Of a DNA stretch of 64,000 nucleotides, positions 9,411 through 16,272 are shown piece by piece. The position numbers were made by a program, and so were the translations under genes. The stretch lies in contig NZ_CP150290.1 of assembly GCF_038051995.1 (NCBI RefSeq), positions 5,761,001 through 5,825,000 of the forward strand, written 5' to 3'. The first letter of the stretch is position 1; the number at the start of each line of letters is the position of its first letter. Source of the stretch: Paenibacillus sp. FSL H8-0537 (lineage in GTDB: Bacteria > Bacillota > Bacilli > Paenibacillales > Paenibacillaceae). Under the pieces are notes generated by a model. The model saw only the letters and a list, made by a program, of their open reading frames with translations. It made no database searches and had not been told where the DNA came from.

Positions 9411-9584
9411 TTAAGTCCAATAGACCATTTGGTAATTATCCTTCTTATCTGCTTGAATGCTCAGGGTTTCAAAAATCGCTTTTTTCTCCGCTGGAGTCAC
9501 TCCAGCCATTTGCAAGTTCCCGCTCATTGCTAAATCCATCATATGCGAGTCTTTGGCTAAAGAACGAATAAATTCTTTCAACAC
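9411..9584 (-). CDS. comX: ComX-like prenylated pheromone precursor (57 aa)
   Basis: A short gene between the ComQ-like and ComP-like genes. The predicted 57-aa peptide starts at GTG (9584) or the adjacent TTG (9581), behind the strong site AAGGAGGAG. It begins LKEFIRSLAKDS, contains the ComX-family-like middle GVTPAEKKAIFETL and ends YQMVYWT, so the only Trp is the penultimate residue (56). In ComX pheromones a C-terminal-region Trp is isoprenylated by ComQ and the last few residues are released as the signal. The family tie rests on position, size, the EKKAI pattern and the terminal Trp; sequence conservation in ComX is always low. It has its own promoter and a ComA-like box. Confidence 0.85.
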   Translation of the reverse strand: MLKEFIRSLAKDSHMMDLAMSGNLQMAGVTPAEKKAIFETLSIQADKKDNYQMVYWT

Positions 9585-9626
9585 TGGAACTCCTCCTTGG
9601 AATGTGTAAGGATCTTTCTGTAGTTA

Positions 9627-9654
9627 ACTATAACAGGAAATGATAGCCAAGCAA
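9627..9654 (-). promoter_or_regulatory. Sigma-A promoter of comX
   Basis: On the minus strand, TTGCTT (-35, 9649-9654) and TATAGT (-10, 9627-9632) are separated by 16 bases. The -10 lies about 45 bases upstream of the comX start. The non-consensus -35 fits an activator-dependent promoter. Confidence 0.6.
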
Positions 9655-9675
9655 ACGCAAATCTAGTTCGTATTT

Positions 9676-9695
9676 ACCGCAACTACCATTGCGGT
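9676..9695. promoter_or_regulatory. ComA-box-like inverted repeat upstream of comX
   Basis: Perfect 7-bp inverted repeat ACCGCAA - 6 bases - TTGCGGT, centred about 34 bp upstream of the comX -35 element. TTGCGG is the half-site of the B. subtilis ComA box, but the half-sites here face the opposite way from the published arrangement (TTGCGG-N4-CCGCAA). It matches a second site at 11760-11778. Confidence 0.6.
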
Positions 9696-9707
9696 GTTAT
9701 TCGCAGG

Positions 9708-10631
9708 CTATTCTTTAGCCAATATGCTTAACAGCATTTCCTTATGCCCGGCCACCTCAGGAACCGAATCCATGAGCTCCATAAAACGGTTATAATGTGT
9801 GCGCATCACAACTGAACCGTACAGCATGGCACCGGATTTTTCATAAGCTTCCTCAAGCAGGCCGCGCTTATCCGCTACATCAGCCTCATTCAAGCGACCT
9901 TCAAAATAATCCCTAATCCAATTATGCTGGTCTACAGCATCCTCAAGCATGTACAGAGTAAGAAGCGTTTTCTTCCGCTGCAAAAAGTCATTTTTCTCAT
10001 CCCAGCGAAGCAGATCGCGAATGTCATTTTTAATTTGAGCCGCCATTCCCACCTCAACCGCATATTCCGCTACAATCGGATGCCAGCCTCGGCCGGTCAG
10101 CATAACGCCCGTCATACAGGCATGAACGATTAAAGCAGCCGACTTTTGCTTAATCGACTGAAAATAAGACTGCTCGTCGGACACAGCGTTCATTAAATCC
10201 ATCATTTGCCCGTTCGCCGCTTGCAGCAATTGAAGATTCATCATTTTCATTGTTGTTTGGACATGGGAGCTATCGAATTCAGAATCCATCATCGCTTGCT
10301 GCGAAAGGGTCAAAAAAGCAGCTGCAAGATGCAGTGCTATAGGCAGAGGAGCTTCAGACCAGGCCTGCTTTGGCGCATCCTGATCCTGCAAATCATCGAA
10401 AATATCGGTCGCCAGAATAAGAAATTCAACCGCTGCCGCCGCACGATACACTGCCGCCCCTTCACCGCCGAACATCCGGTAGTGGAGCACCGTCAAGCGT
10501 CCAAAAGGAAGCTGCTCATTCAGCCTGTCCATTAAAAATAAGTAGGCGTACTGAATCAATGAGTCCACTGTAAAATGTCGTCTGACCATCTCTCGCATTT
10601 CAAATTCGATTTTAGGTACACAGTCCTCCAA
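9708..10631 (-). CDS. comQ: ComQ-like isoprenyl transferase
   Basis: A 307-aa protein with the trans-isoprenyl diphosphate synthase fold. The first Asp-rich motif is DDLQD at residues 79-83 (within DIFDDLQDQDAP). The second is reduced to NDIRD at 202-206, followed by WDEKNDFLQRKKTL, the segment that in polyprenyl synthases and ComQ precedes a KKT-L turn. The alternative, an ordinary polyprenyl synthase, is less likely because the gene lies directly upstream of a ComX-like precursor and a ComP/ComA pair. The expected reaction is transfer of a farnesyl or geranyl group onto the Trp of the precursor. A short gap separates it from the upstream 67-aa gene. Confidence 0.85.
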   Translation of the reverse strand: MEDCVPKIEFEMREMVRRHFTVDSLIQYAYLFLMDRLNEQLPFGRLTVLHYRMFGGEGAAVYRAAAAVEFLILATDIFDDLQDQDAPKQAWSEAPLPIALHLAAAFLTLSQQAMMDSEFDSSHVQTTMKMMNLQLLQAANGQMMDLMNAVSDEQSYFQSIKQKSAALIVHACMTGVMLTGRGWHPIVAEYAVEVGMAAQIKNDIRDLLRWDEKNDFLQRKKTLLTLYMLEDAVDQHNWIRDYFEGRLNEADVADKRGLLEEAYEKSGAMLYGSVVMRTHYNRFMELMDSVPEVAGHKEMLLSILAKE

Positions 10632-10660
10632 CTTTAGACCCCCATCGTTTCAAGATTTTT

Positions 10661-10864
10661 CTATTTTACACGATGGAGTAAAAACGCACCAACATTTTTC
10701 AATATTTTAGTAATAAAACCCGCCTTCCTCTTTGAATTCAGCCGCTCCTGTTCCATCTCCTCCTCGTTTATTCGGTTCACCAGCACAGCGATCATTTCCA
10801 TTCGTTTCCTGAGCATGTCGGCACGATTGACAAATGGGCCTGTGGGGTCACGATCCCGGTTCAT
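10661..10864 (-). CDS. Hypothetical basic protein (67 aa)
   Basis: No family recognised. The start was placed at the ATG behind GGAGGGCTTAACATTC; a longer frame would run into the ABC gene. The protein is highly charged, with a heptad-like Glu/Arg-rich middle (about residues 15-45) and a basic, amphipathic C-terminal segment (GFITKILKNVGAFLLHRVK, the last 20 residues or so). It has no membrane helix or signal peptide. It lies between the ABC ATPase and comQ with small gaps, so it is co-transcribed with the quorum genes. It could be an accessory factor for export or a regulator; the function is unknown. Confidence 0.6.
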   Translation of the reverse strand: MNRDRDPTGPFVNRADMLRKRMEMIAVLVNRINEEEMEQERLNSKRKAGFITKILKNVGAFLLHRVK

Positions 10865-10895
10865 GAATGTTAAGCCCTCCTTCCAACTGCTGCTG

Positions 10896-11624
10896 TTACA
10901 CGGCTCCCGCGTAAGCAAAATGGACATATACGGCTTCCATCGTTAAACCACCGGCTGGAATTTGCGAAATTAATCGCTTAGGGGTATCGCATTTCACTAG
11001 ATTTCCTTGGCGCAGCACAGCTATACGATCACAATGATGCTGCATTTCCCCCATATCATGGCAGGACAAAACTATCGTTTTCCCTTGGCGCTTGAGCTCC
11101 AATATAATAGACCAATATTCTTCTCTCGCTTGCATATCCAGCCCGGTAGTCGGTTCATCCAGAAAAATAATCTTTGGGTTGTTGACGACAGAAATCGCCA
11201 GCGCCACGCGCTGCCGCCAGCCGCCAGACAAACGCCTAACGGGACGATCCAAGTAGCTCTCCAAGCCAAAGCGGTCAATAATCTCTTCCATCTCGGTTGA
11301 ACATTTATAGAAGGAGCGGAACATTTCCAGCGCCTCCCTCACATTCAGCTTATCCACCAGCGATATACTTTGCAGATGAAGGCCAATATGCTCCTGAAGC
11401 TCAGTTGTTTCAGCAGCCGGATTAACGCCAAGCACCTCGATTTGTCCCTTGTCAGGCTGACGCAGTCCCATCAGCATTTCGAGCAGCGTCGTCTTTCCAG
11501 CGCCGTTCGTGCCGATAATGCCAAATAACTCCCCTTCTTTTATACGCAAGGATATATTATCGACAGCCTGATTCGAGCCATAAGCTTTACATACCGAGTC
11601 TACCTTAATCATTGTCCTTCTCAC
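10896..11624 (-). CDS. ABC transporter ATP-binding protein without a partner permease
   Basis: A 242-aa ABC ATPase with Walker A GTNGAGKTT (about residue 37), signature RRLSGGWRQRVALAISV, Walker B IIFLDEPTTGLD and switch His in LSCHDMG. It resembles the drug/antibiotic-export (CcmA/DrrA-like) class. No permease gene lies on either side: upstream is more than 800 bp of noncoding DNA and downstream is the 67-aa gene. It is the first gene of the comQXPA-like unit and is preceded by the ComA-like box. It may power export of the modified peptide with a permease encoded elsewhere, or act as a regulator; this is inference. Confidence 0.9.
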   Translation of the reverse strand: MRRTMIKVDSVCKAYGSNQAVDNISLRIKEGELFGIIGTNGAGKTTLLEMLMGLRQPDKGQIEVLGVNPAAETTELQEHIGLHLQSISLVDKLNVREALEMFRSFYKCSTEMEEIIDRFGLESYLDRPVRRLSGGWRQRVALAISVVNNPKIIFLDEPTTGLDMQAREEYWSIILELKRQGKTIVLSCHDMGEMQHHCDRIAVLRQGNLVKCDTPKRLISQIPAGGLTMEAVYVHFAYAGAV

Positions 11625-11704
11625 CTAATTGTCGCCTCCCTGATTAATAAGACGTTTTGGCATAACCCCGTTTCACTGATCTTCTGCCGTAAACCACCGC
11701 TTGT

Positions 11705-11733
11705 CTTATAACCTTACCCCATATGAACGGTAA
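11705..11733 (-). promoter_or_regulatory. Candidate promoter of the comQXPA-like operon
   Basis: On the minus strand, TTACCG and TATAAG are separated by 17 bases, 81 bases upstream of the ABC ATPase start. The -35 is poor, which fits activation from the adjacent inverted repeat at 11760-11785. Spacing between box and -35 is similar to that at comX. Confidence 0.45.
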
Positions 11734-11759
11734 TTTCACCGTAAAAAAACGCAATTACC

Positions 11760-11785
11760 ACCGCAAATTTATTGCGGTTCCGCAA
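11760..11785. promoter_or_regulatory. ComA-box-like triple half-site upstream of the operon
   Basis: ACCGCAA - 5 bases - TTGCGGT (11760-11778), immediately followed by a third half-site CCGCAA (11780-11785). It lies about 136 bp upstream of the first gene of the operon. It is the same inverted repeat as at 9676-9695. Confidence 0.6.
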
Positions 11786-12012
11786 CTTTTTCAGGGATAT
11801 TGATAGATTTATTTGAGTAAAATTCAGAAATATGACTTGTAGTGTGAGTTTTTAATGATTCATTTTTAAAATAAACGATCGCTGACGCCTTTCTTCTATA
11901 TAATTAGCCAGATGAAATATAACTGAGCATGACAGAGAAGGTTCCTTTTTCAACCAACGGGAAGCTGCTCTTGTTCCATTACCTTCATAAACTCTTATTA
12001 ATTCATTTCGGC

Positions 12013-12058
12013 AAAAAAGGCTTTTTCCCTTTTTAATCTCAAAGGAAATAAGCCTTTT
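12013..12058 (-). terminator. Orphan minus-strand terminator hairpin
   Basis: AAAAGGCTT pairs with AAGCCTTTT, with further pairing inside (CCCTTT with AAAGGA); on the minus strand it ends in a run of six T. No recognised gene lies between it and the leuA terminator about 370 bases upstream, so it may serve a small RNA or be a backup terminator. Confidence 0.55.
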
Positions 12059-12205
12059 ATGTCCCCTATTTTTCTGTTAATCAAAGGGTTGCCGCTCTCC
12101 ATACAAGCCGTACACTAATATCGGATCAAAAATGCATAATTTTAGGTTATTAATAAAATAAAAAGGAAACCTATAGGAAATTTTCATTTTTTACATCGAA
12201 AATGG

Positions 12206-12472
12206 TTATCCACAAAGTTGTCCACAATCAGACGCAAATTGTTAGTAAATTCTGTCGACATTTTCCGACGTAAATAAAGGATTTGTAAACGTTAACGTCA
12301 TAAATTTTTAATGCCGTCGATTTTTCTGAAAAATTATTCACATTATCCACAATTCCAGTGTCGATAAAGTGAAAAAACTATCCACTTTCCACGAACAGCC
12401 CCTCCCCAGTCAAACCCTTGATTTTACGCATAAAAAAGGACTTATCCACAAAGCTTACCGCCCTGTGAATAA
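12206..12472. promoter_or_regulatory. DnaA-box cluster outside oriC
   Basis: Three perfect TTATCCACA boxes (12206-12214, 12343-12351, 12442-12450) and three with one mismatch (TTGTCCACA 12218-12226, TTATTCACA 12334-12342, and the reverse-strand copy at 12464-12472) lie in 267 bp of AT-rich noncoding DNA. A weaker CTATCCACT is at 12378. No dnaA or dnaN is nearby. B. subtilis has stable DnaA-binding clusters away from oriC, one of which, as I recall, is next to gcp (tsaD). The last two boxes coincide with the arms of the leuA terminator. Confidence 0.7.
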
Positions 12473-12475
12473 GTC
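12432..12475 (-). terminator. Terminator of leuA
   Basis: On the minus strand GACTTATTCACA pairs with TGTGGATAAGTC (11 of 12 pairs), followed by CTTTTTTA, 18 bases after the leuA stop. The stem arms are themselves DnaA-box-like. Confidence 0.8.
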
Positions 12476-12493
12476 GCTTTCTTGAGCTTGCTA

Positions 12494-14065
12494 TTAAATC
12501 ACACTTTGTTCATTCGCCCGCTTATTAATGCTCAGCATCGCTTGATTGCAGGCTGCCACATATGCCTGTGCGGCTGCATATACGATGTCGCTATGAATCG
12601 AAGTTCCACGATAGCGCTCGCCATTGTTGACTATTGTCACGACCGCCTCACCGTGTGCATCCTCACCTGTGGACAACGAATGGATTTCCAGATCCTCGAA
12701 TTCTGCCGCAACGGGGATCGCTTGCTGAATACAGTGAATAACGGCTTCTAGAGGTCCATCGCCAGTTCCTGTATAGGAATGCTCGGTACCCAGATCATTT
12801 TCACGAATCGTCACGGTCGCAATACGGGATTTATGGCTGCCCGACAGCACCTGCAGATCGGTCAGCATATATGGATCAGGCTGAGTCGCCGTCATTTCGC
12901 CAGCGATGCGAATCAGCTCATTATCCGTCACCAGCTTCTTCTCATCGGCTACTTGCTTGAAGCGATTGTACACATTGACCAGTTCCTCGCCTTCTACGGC
13001 GATCCCGTATTCCGACAGGCGATGCTTGATTGCGTGACGGCCGGAGTGTCTGCCCAGCACGATCATGCTGCGCGGAATACCCATCGCTTCCGGGTCCATA
13101 ATTTCATACGTATTGCGGTTTTTCAGCAGGCCGTCCTGATGGATGCCAGACTCATGCTGGAACGCATTGCGGCCCACAATCGGCTTATTAAATGCAATCG
13201 GATAATGCATTGCCCGGCTGACCATCCGCGACGTTTCATAAATTTCGCTTTGCTCAATCCGCGTCTCCATTTGCAGCACCGACTTGCGTGTTTCGATAAT
13301 CATCGCAATTTCCTCTAGTGAACAGTTACCGGCGCGCTCTCCAACGCCATTGACGGTAACCTCTACCTGCGTCGCACCTGCACGAATGGCCGCCAGGCTG
13401 TTCGCAGCTGCCATCCCCAGATCGTTATGGCAATGAGTGCTGTAGCGAACCGTTTCTCCGCCTCTTGCCAGGCGACGGACAGAGCGGAACATATCATCAA
13501 TTTCGTCTGGCATCGCATAGCCCAGCGTATCCGGCAGATTGATGATCGTCGCACCTTCGGCTATAGCCGCTTCGACCAATTCTATGACAAAATTGCGATC
13601 CGAGCGCGTTGCATCCATCGCTGAAAATTCAATTTCATCTACGAACTGCTTGCCATAAGCAATCATCTCACGGGCGATTTGCACCACTTCCTGGCGCGTT
13701 TTGTTTAGCTGGTGCTGCAGATGAATGTCGGACGAGGAAATAAATAGATGCAGCCTTCTTCTTGCCGCATCCTGCGTCGCCTTGACCGCCGCATCAATAT
13801 CAACCTTCATCATTCGGGCAAAGCCGGCAATTTCAACATGCTGCAGCTCGCGGGAAATTTGCTGAATCGCTGCAAATTCGCCTGGGCTGGAAATAGCAAA
13901 GCCCGGCTCGATGACGTCAATGCCCAGCTTACCCAGCTGGCGGGCGATAATAATTTTACGCTCAGGATCGATGGAAGCGCCCGGAGACTGCTCACCGTCT
14001 CGCAGCGTCGTATCAAAAATTTGAATTTTTCTAATCCCGTTATTCGTCTCATTTACCGTTGTCAT
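12494..14065 (-). CDS. leuA: 2-isopropylmalate synthase
   Basis: LeuA condenses acetyl-CoA with 2-oxoisovalerate, the first committed step of leucine synthesis. The 523-aa protein has the N-terminal catalytic barrel (IFDTTLRDGEQSPG at about residue 16; THCHNDLGMA; ESGIHQDG) and a C-terminal LeuA allosteric domain from about residue 400 (TGDGPLEAV), where leucine feedback acts. The ATG is preceded by CAGGAGGTCATAACG. It is monocistronic here: no ilv or leuBCD genes flank it, and a terminator follows. Expression should be controlled by the two tandem T-box leaders upstream (14217-15090) reading leucine tRNA. It sits between the tsaD cluster and the comQXPA-like unit. Confidence 0.96.
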   Translation of the reverse strand: MTTVNETNNGIRKIQIFDTTLRDGEQSPGASIDPERKIIIARQLGKLGIDVIEPGFAISSPGEFAAIQQISRELQHVEIAGFARMMKVDIDAAVKATQDAARRRLHLFISSSDIHLQHQLNKTRQEVVQIAREMIAYGKQFVDEIEFSAMDATRSDRNFVIELVEAAIAEGATIINLPDTLGYAMPDEIDDMFRSVRRLARGGETVRYSTHCHNDLGMAAANSLAAIRAGATQVEVTVNGVGERAGNCSLEEIAMIIETRKSVLQMETRIEQSEIYETSRMVSRAMHYPIAFNKPIVGRNAFQHESGIHQDGLLKNRNTYEIMDPEAMGIPRSMIVLGRHSGRHAIKHRLSEYGIAVEGEELVNVYNRFKQVADEKKLVTDNELIRIAGEMTATQPDPYMLTDLQVLSGSHKSRIATVTIRENDLGTEHSYTGTGDGPLEAVIHCIQQAIPVAAEFEDLEIHSLSTGEDAHGEAVVTIVNNGERYRGTSIHSDIVYAAAQAYVAACNQAMLSINKRANEQSVI

Positions 14066-14091
14066 CGTTATGACCTCCTGAAATTTTAGTT

Positions 14092-14113
14092 AGCTGTAGC
14101 TATAGCTACAGCT
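14092..14113. repeat. 22-bp perfect palindrome upstream of leuA
   Basis: AGCTGTAGCTA followed by its exact reverse complement with no spacer, starting 27 bases upstream of the leuA ATG, in the leader downstream of the second T-box. It could form a hairpin in the leuA 5' UTR or be a dimeric repressor site. No known consensus was recognised. Confidence 0.6.
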
Positions 14114-14122
14114 GCAACCAAG

Positions 14123-14180
14123 ATGAAACGGCTGTCGCTGTCCTTTGGCGGCGCGGCACGTTTCATTACGAGAAATATAA
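14123..14180 (+). repeat. Dispersed palindromic repeat, copy A
   Basis: Outer arms ATGAAACG (14123-14130) and CGTTTCAT (14159-14166) enclose CTTTGGCGGC and are followed by TACGAGAAATATA. About 85-90% identical to copy B (47125-47180); shorter related copies are at 22103-22135 and 29285-29338. Confidence 0.7.
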
Positions 14181-14216
14181 GCTGTTTATAAGGGTGAAAC
14201 TTATAAATGCTTATAT

Positions 14217-14663
14217 AAAAAAAAGCCTGCCGTCTCTAATTGAAAGAGACGACAGGCTTTTCACCCACCGTGGTACCACTCTAATTGGCTGGACCCTGTG
14301 TGCGCCTTGAGCAGAAAAACCAGATCGGCTTCTCCTTTCACGCTGCTGCTGGATGGATAATTCCATACCTGCTGCATTCGCGCGGGTCCAAACCCGCTTG
14401 ATGCCCGGTCACGGGGGCTGATTCCGTAACGATGTACGCATACCAGGCTCGCAGCTAACCTTAGCCGCCTGCACCGATTGTTCCATCGTTCCGCTCCCAG
14501 GCGAGTTCGAACGTAAGCTTCGACTGCGTCGCACCATCCCGCAGCTCTCTGCAGCGCTTCCTTGTCGACCATACAGCAGCTTGGTTATCCGCCTGCCGCG
14601 TCCCGTTCAAGGTTCCCGCTATTATCCCGCTTTACCGCTCTACTACTCCTGTTCCTTGCGTTT
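14217..14663 (-). promoter_or_regulatory. T-box leader 2 (leucine type), proximal to leuA
   Basis: On the minus strand the leader begins near AACGCAAGGAACAGGAGTAGTAG. It has the distal Stem I loop (AGAGAGCTGCGG and GGTGCGA), a CTC Leu specifier at 14503-14505 directly before GCCTGGGAGC, the T-box motif AGAGTGGTACCACGG (14268-14282) and a terminator AAGCCTGTCGTCTCT with an 8-T tail (14217-14260). TGGT would pair with a tRNA acceptor end carrying discriminator A, as in tRNA-Leu. The T-box core departs from the AGGGTGGNACCGCG consensus at two bases. Stem I appears longer than in leader 1. Confidence 0.85.
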
Positions 14664-14766
14664 ACTGTATGTGATTTCAGCTTCTTATGCTGGTTCATGT
14701 CTAACCTGCCTGTCTGCTTGCTCATTTCATTGCTTGCTTCCAACTTTGAACTTCCAAACAACAAGA

Positions 14767-15090
14767 AAAGCCTGTCGCCTCTTGAATAAATCAAGAGACG
14801 ACAGGCTTATTACAATCCTGCGCGGTACCACCCTTGTTGACCTCCGCTTTGCTATTGCAGCAAATTAGAAAGCCCACCTTAGGCACATCATCAACTCCGG
14901 ATGTTGATCGATGCGCACCCGATTACGGGGGTTAGCCGTGACAGTGTAGTAAATCCGGCTATCCATGGTTAGCCAGCTGTTCCACTGTTCCGCTCCCAGG
15001 CGAGCTTCAGGCTTCCGTCGACTGCGTTGCACTAGCCCGCAGCTCTCTGTTCATTCCGGGAATGGCCCTACTATTCCTGTTCCTTGCGTT
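14767..15090 (-). promoter_or_regulatory. T-box leader 1 (leucine type), distal
   Basis: On the minus strand: AACGCAAGGAACAGGAATAGTAG start, distal Stem I hairpin CTGCGG...CGCAG with AGTGCAA loop, CTC specifier (15002-15004) in GAAGCTCGCC before TGGGAGC, T-box core AGGGTGGTACCGCG (14821-14834) and terminator AAGCCTGTCG...CGACAGGCTT with TTTTC (14768-14808). It reads uncharged tRNA-Leu by alignment of the specifier with the glyQS pattern (GAA-N-codon...TTGAGC); the specifier assignment is inference. Its terminator is almost the same sequence as that of leader 2. Confidence 0.88.
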
Positions 15091-15122
15091 TGCAGAATAT
15101 GAAGTTCAAAGTATTGTTGCCT

Positions 15123-15151
15123 ATTATATGCCTTGAAAAATTAGATGTCAA
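15123..15151 (-). promoter_or_regulatory. Consensus sigma-A promoter for leuA
   Basis: On the minus strand, TTGACA (15146-15151), 17 bases, TATAAT (15123-15128): a perfect match to the vegetative consensus. It sits just upstream of T-box leader 1, so control is expected to be by attenuation and not by initiation. Confidence 0.9.
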
Positions 15152-15187
15152 TCACAGCACTCAAAAAAATTTCGAGCTGCCGTTGGT

Positions 15188-16267
15188 CTAGCTCTGCGCC
15201 TGCGGTGCCATCCAGCCTTCTAGGCTGAAGCTCGGCTCAGCTTTAAGATCAAGCGACGAATATTCGCCGCGCTGCCATTTCAGGAAAGCGGCGGCACCAA
15301 TCATCGCCGCATTATCCGTGCACAGCGTCAGCGGCGGAATGAGCAGCGGCACGCCTTCGGCTTCGCAGCGGGAAGTCAGAGCTGCCCGCAGGCCGCGATT
15401 CGCTGCGACGCCTCCGCACAGCAGCAGCTGCTTGGCGCCATAGGCGCGAACGGCGCGAAGCGCTTTTTCAACGAGAACCTCGATGACCGATTCCTGAAAG
15501 CCCCGTGCCAGCGCCGCTTCATTGAGCGTATCCCCACGCATCTGCGTCTGATTAATAACAGCGAGCACCGCCGACTTCAGACCGCTGAAGCTGAAATCAT
15601 AGGAATCCGCCTCCAGCCATGCCCTTGGCAGCGCCAGCGCTTCCGATGCAACGGATGCCAACCTATCGATATGCGGCCCGCCCGGATAAGGCAGCTTGAG
15701 CGAACGGGCTACTTTGTCGTAAGCTTCTCCAACCGCATCGTCGCGCGTGCGACCAATCATGCGGAAGGAGCCCTCATTTTCGAGCAGCACAAGCTCCGTG
15801 TGACCGCCAGAAACGACTAGCGCCATACACGGATATTCCAGTTCATGGACGAGCTGGTTAGCGTAAATATGTCCCGCTATATGATGGGTGCCGATTAAGG
15901 GCAGGTCGAGAGCCATCGCCAGTGTTTTGGCCGCTACGATTCCAACAAGCAGTGCTCCGACTAGTCCCGGCCCCTGCGTCACCGCAATTGCGGATAAATC
16001 CTTCAGCTTCATACCCGATTCAGCAATCGCCTGCTCAATCATCAGCGTAATGACCTCTACATGCTTGCGTGAGGCAATTTCCGGCACAACGCCGCCAAAG
16101 CGCTGATGCACCTCGATTTGGCTCGAAATGACGTTCGATAATATATGCTTTCCATCCTGAATAACGGCAACGGATGTTTCATCACAGCTCGTCTCAATGG
16201 CAAGAATAAGGCCTGACTTGCTTTCATTTGCCGCTGTCGTCATTCCTTCTTGTTGTTGTATGTTCAA
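15188..16267 (-). CDS. tsaD: tRNA N6-adenosine threonylcarbamoyltransferase TsaD
   Basis: TsaD transfers threonylcarbamoyl from its AMP ester to A37 of ANN-decoding tRNAs, with TsaB and TsaE. The 359-aa protein has the ASKHA fold: [15 protein letters not shown] at residue 21, the metal-binding HHIAGH motif ([13 protein letters not shown], about residue 125), [22 protein letters not shown] and [12 protein letters not shown]. The frame starts at a TTG (AGGAG two bases before it); an ATG at 16243 is an alternative start. It closes the thiL-tsaE-tsaB-rimI-tsaD run, the order seen in Bacillus. Confidence 0.97.
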   Translation of the reverse strand: MNIQQQEGMTTAANESKSGLILAIETSCDETSVAVIQDGKHILSNVISSQIEVHQRFGGVVPEIASRKHVEVITLMIEQAIAESGMKLKDLSAIAVTQGPGLVGALLVGIVAAKTLAMALDLPLIGTHHIAGHIYANQLVHELEYPCMALVVSGGHTELVLLENEGSFRMIGRTRDDAVGEAYDKVARSLKLPYPGGPHIDRLASVASEALALPRAWLEADSYDFSFSGLKSAVLAVINQTQMRGDTLNEAALARGFQESVIEVLVEKALRAVRAYGAKQLLLCGGVAANRGLRAALTSRCEAEGVPLLIPPLTLCTDNAAMIGAAAFLKWQRGEYSSLDLKAEPSFSLEGWMAPQAQS

Positions 16268-16272
16268 TGCTC

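Noticed and set aside
12181..12290. 24-codon minus-strand frame in the DnaA-box region
   Set aside because: Too short, no ribosome site, in a noncoding regulatory region.
12206..12472. Chromosomal origin oriC
   Set aside because: A DnaA-box cluster is present, but dnaA, dnaN and rpmH are absent from the window, so a replication origin is not claimed.
14261..14572. 103-codon minus-strand frame within the T-box leader
   Set aside because: It lies wholly inside T-box leader 2, crosses its Stem I and T-box motif, and has Trp/Arg/Cys-rich composition unlike a protein.
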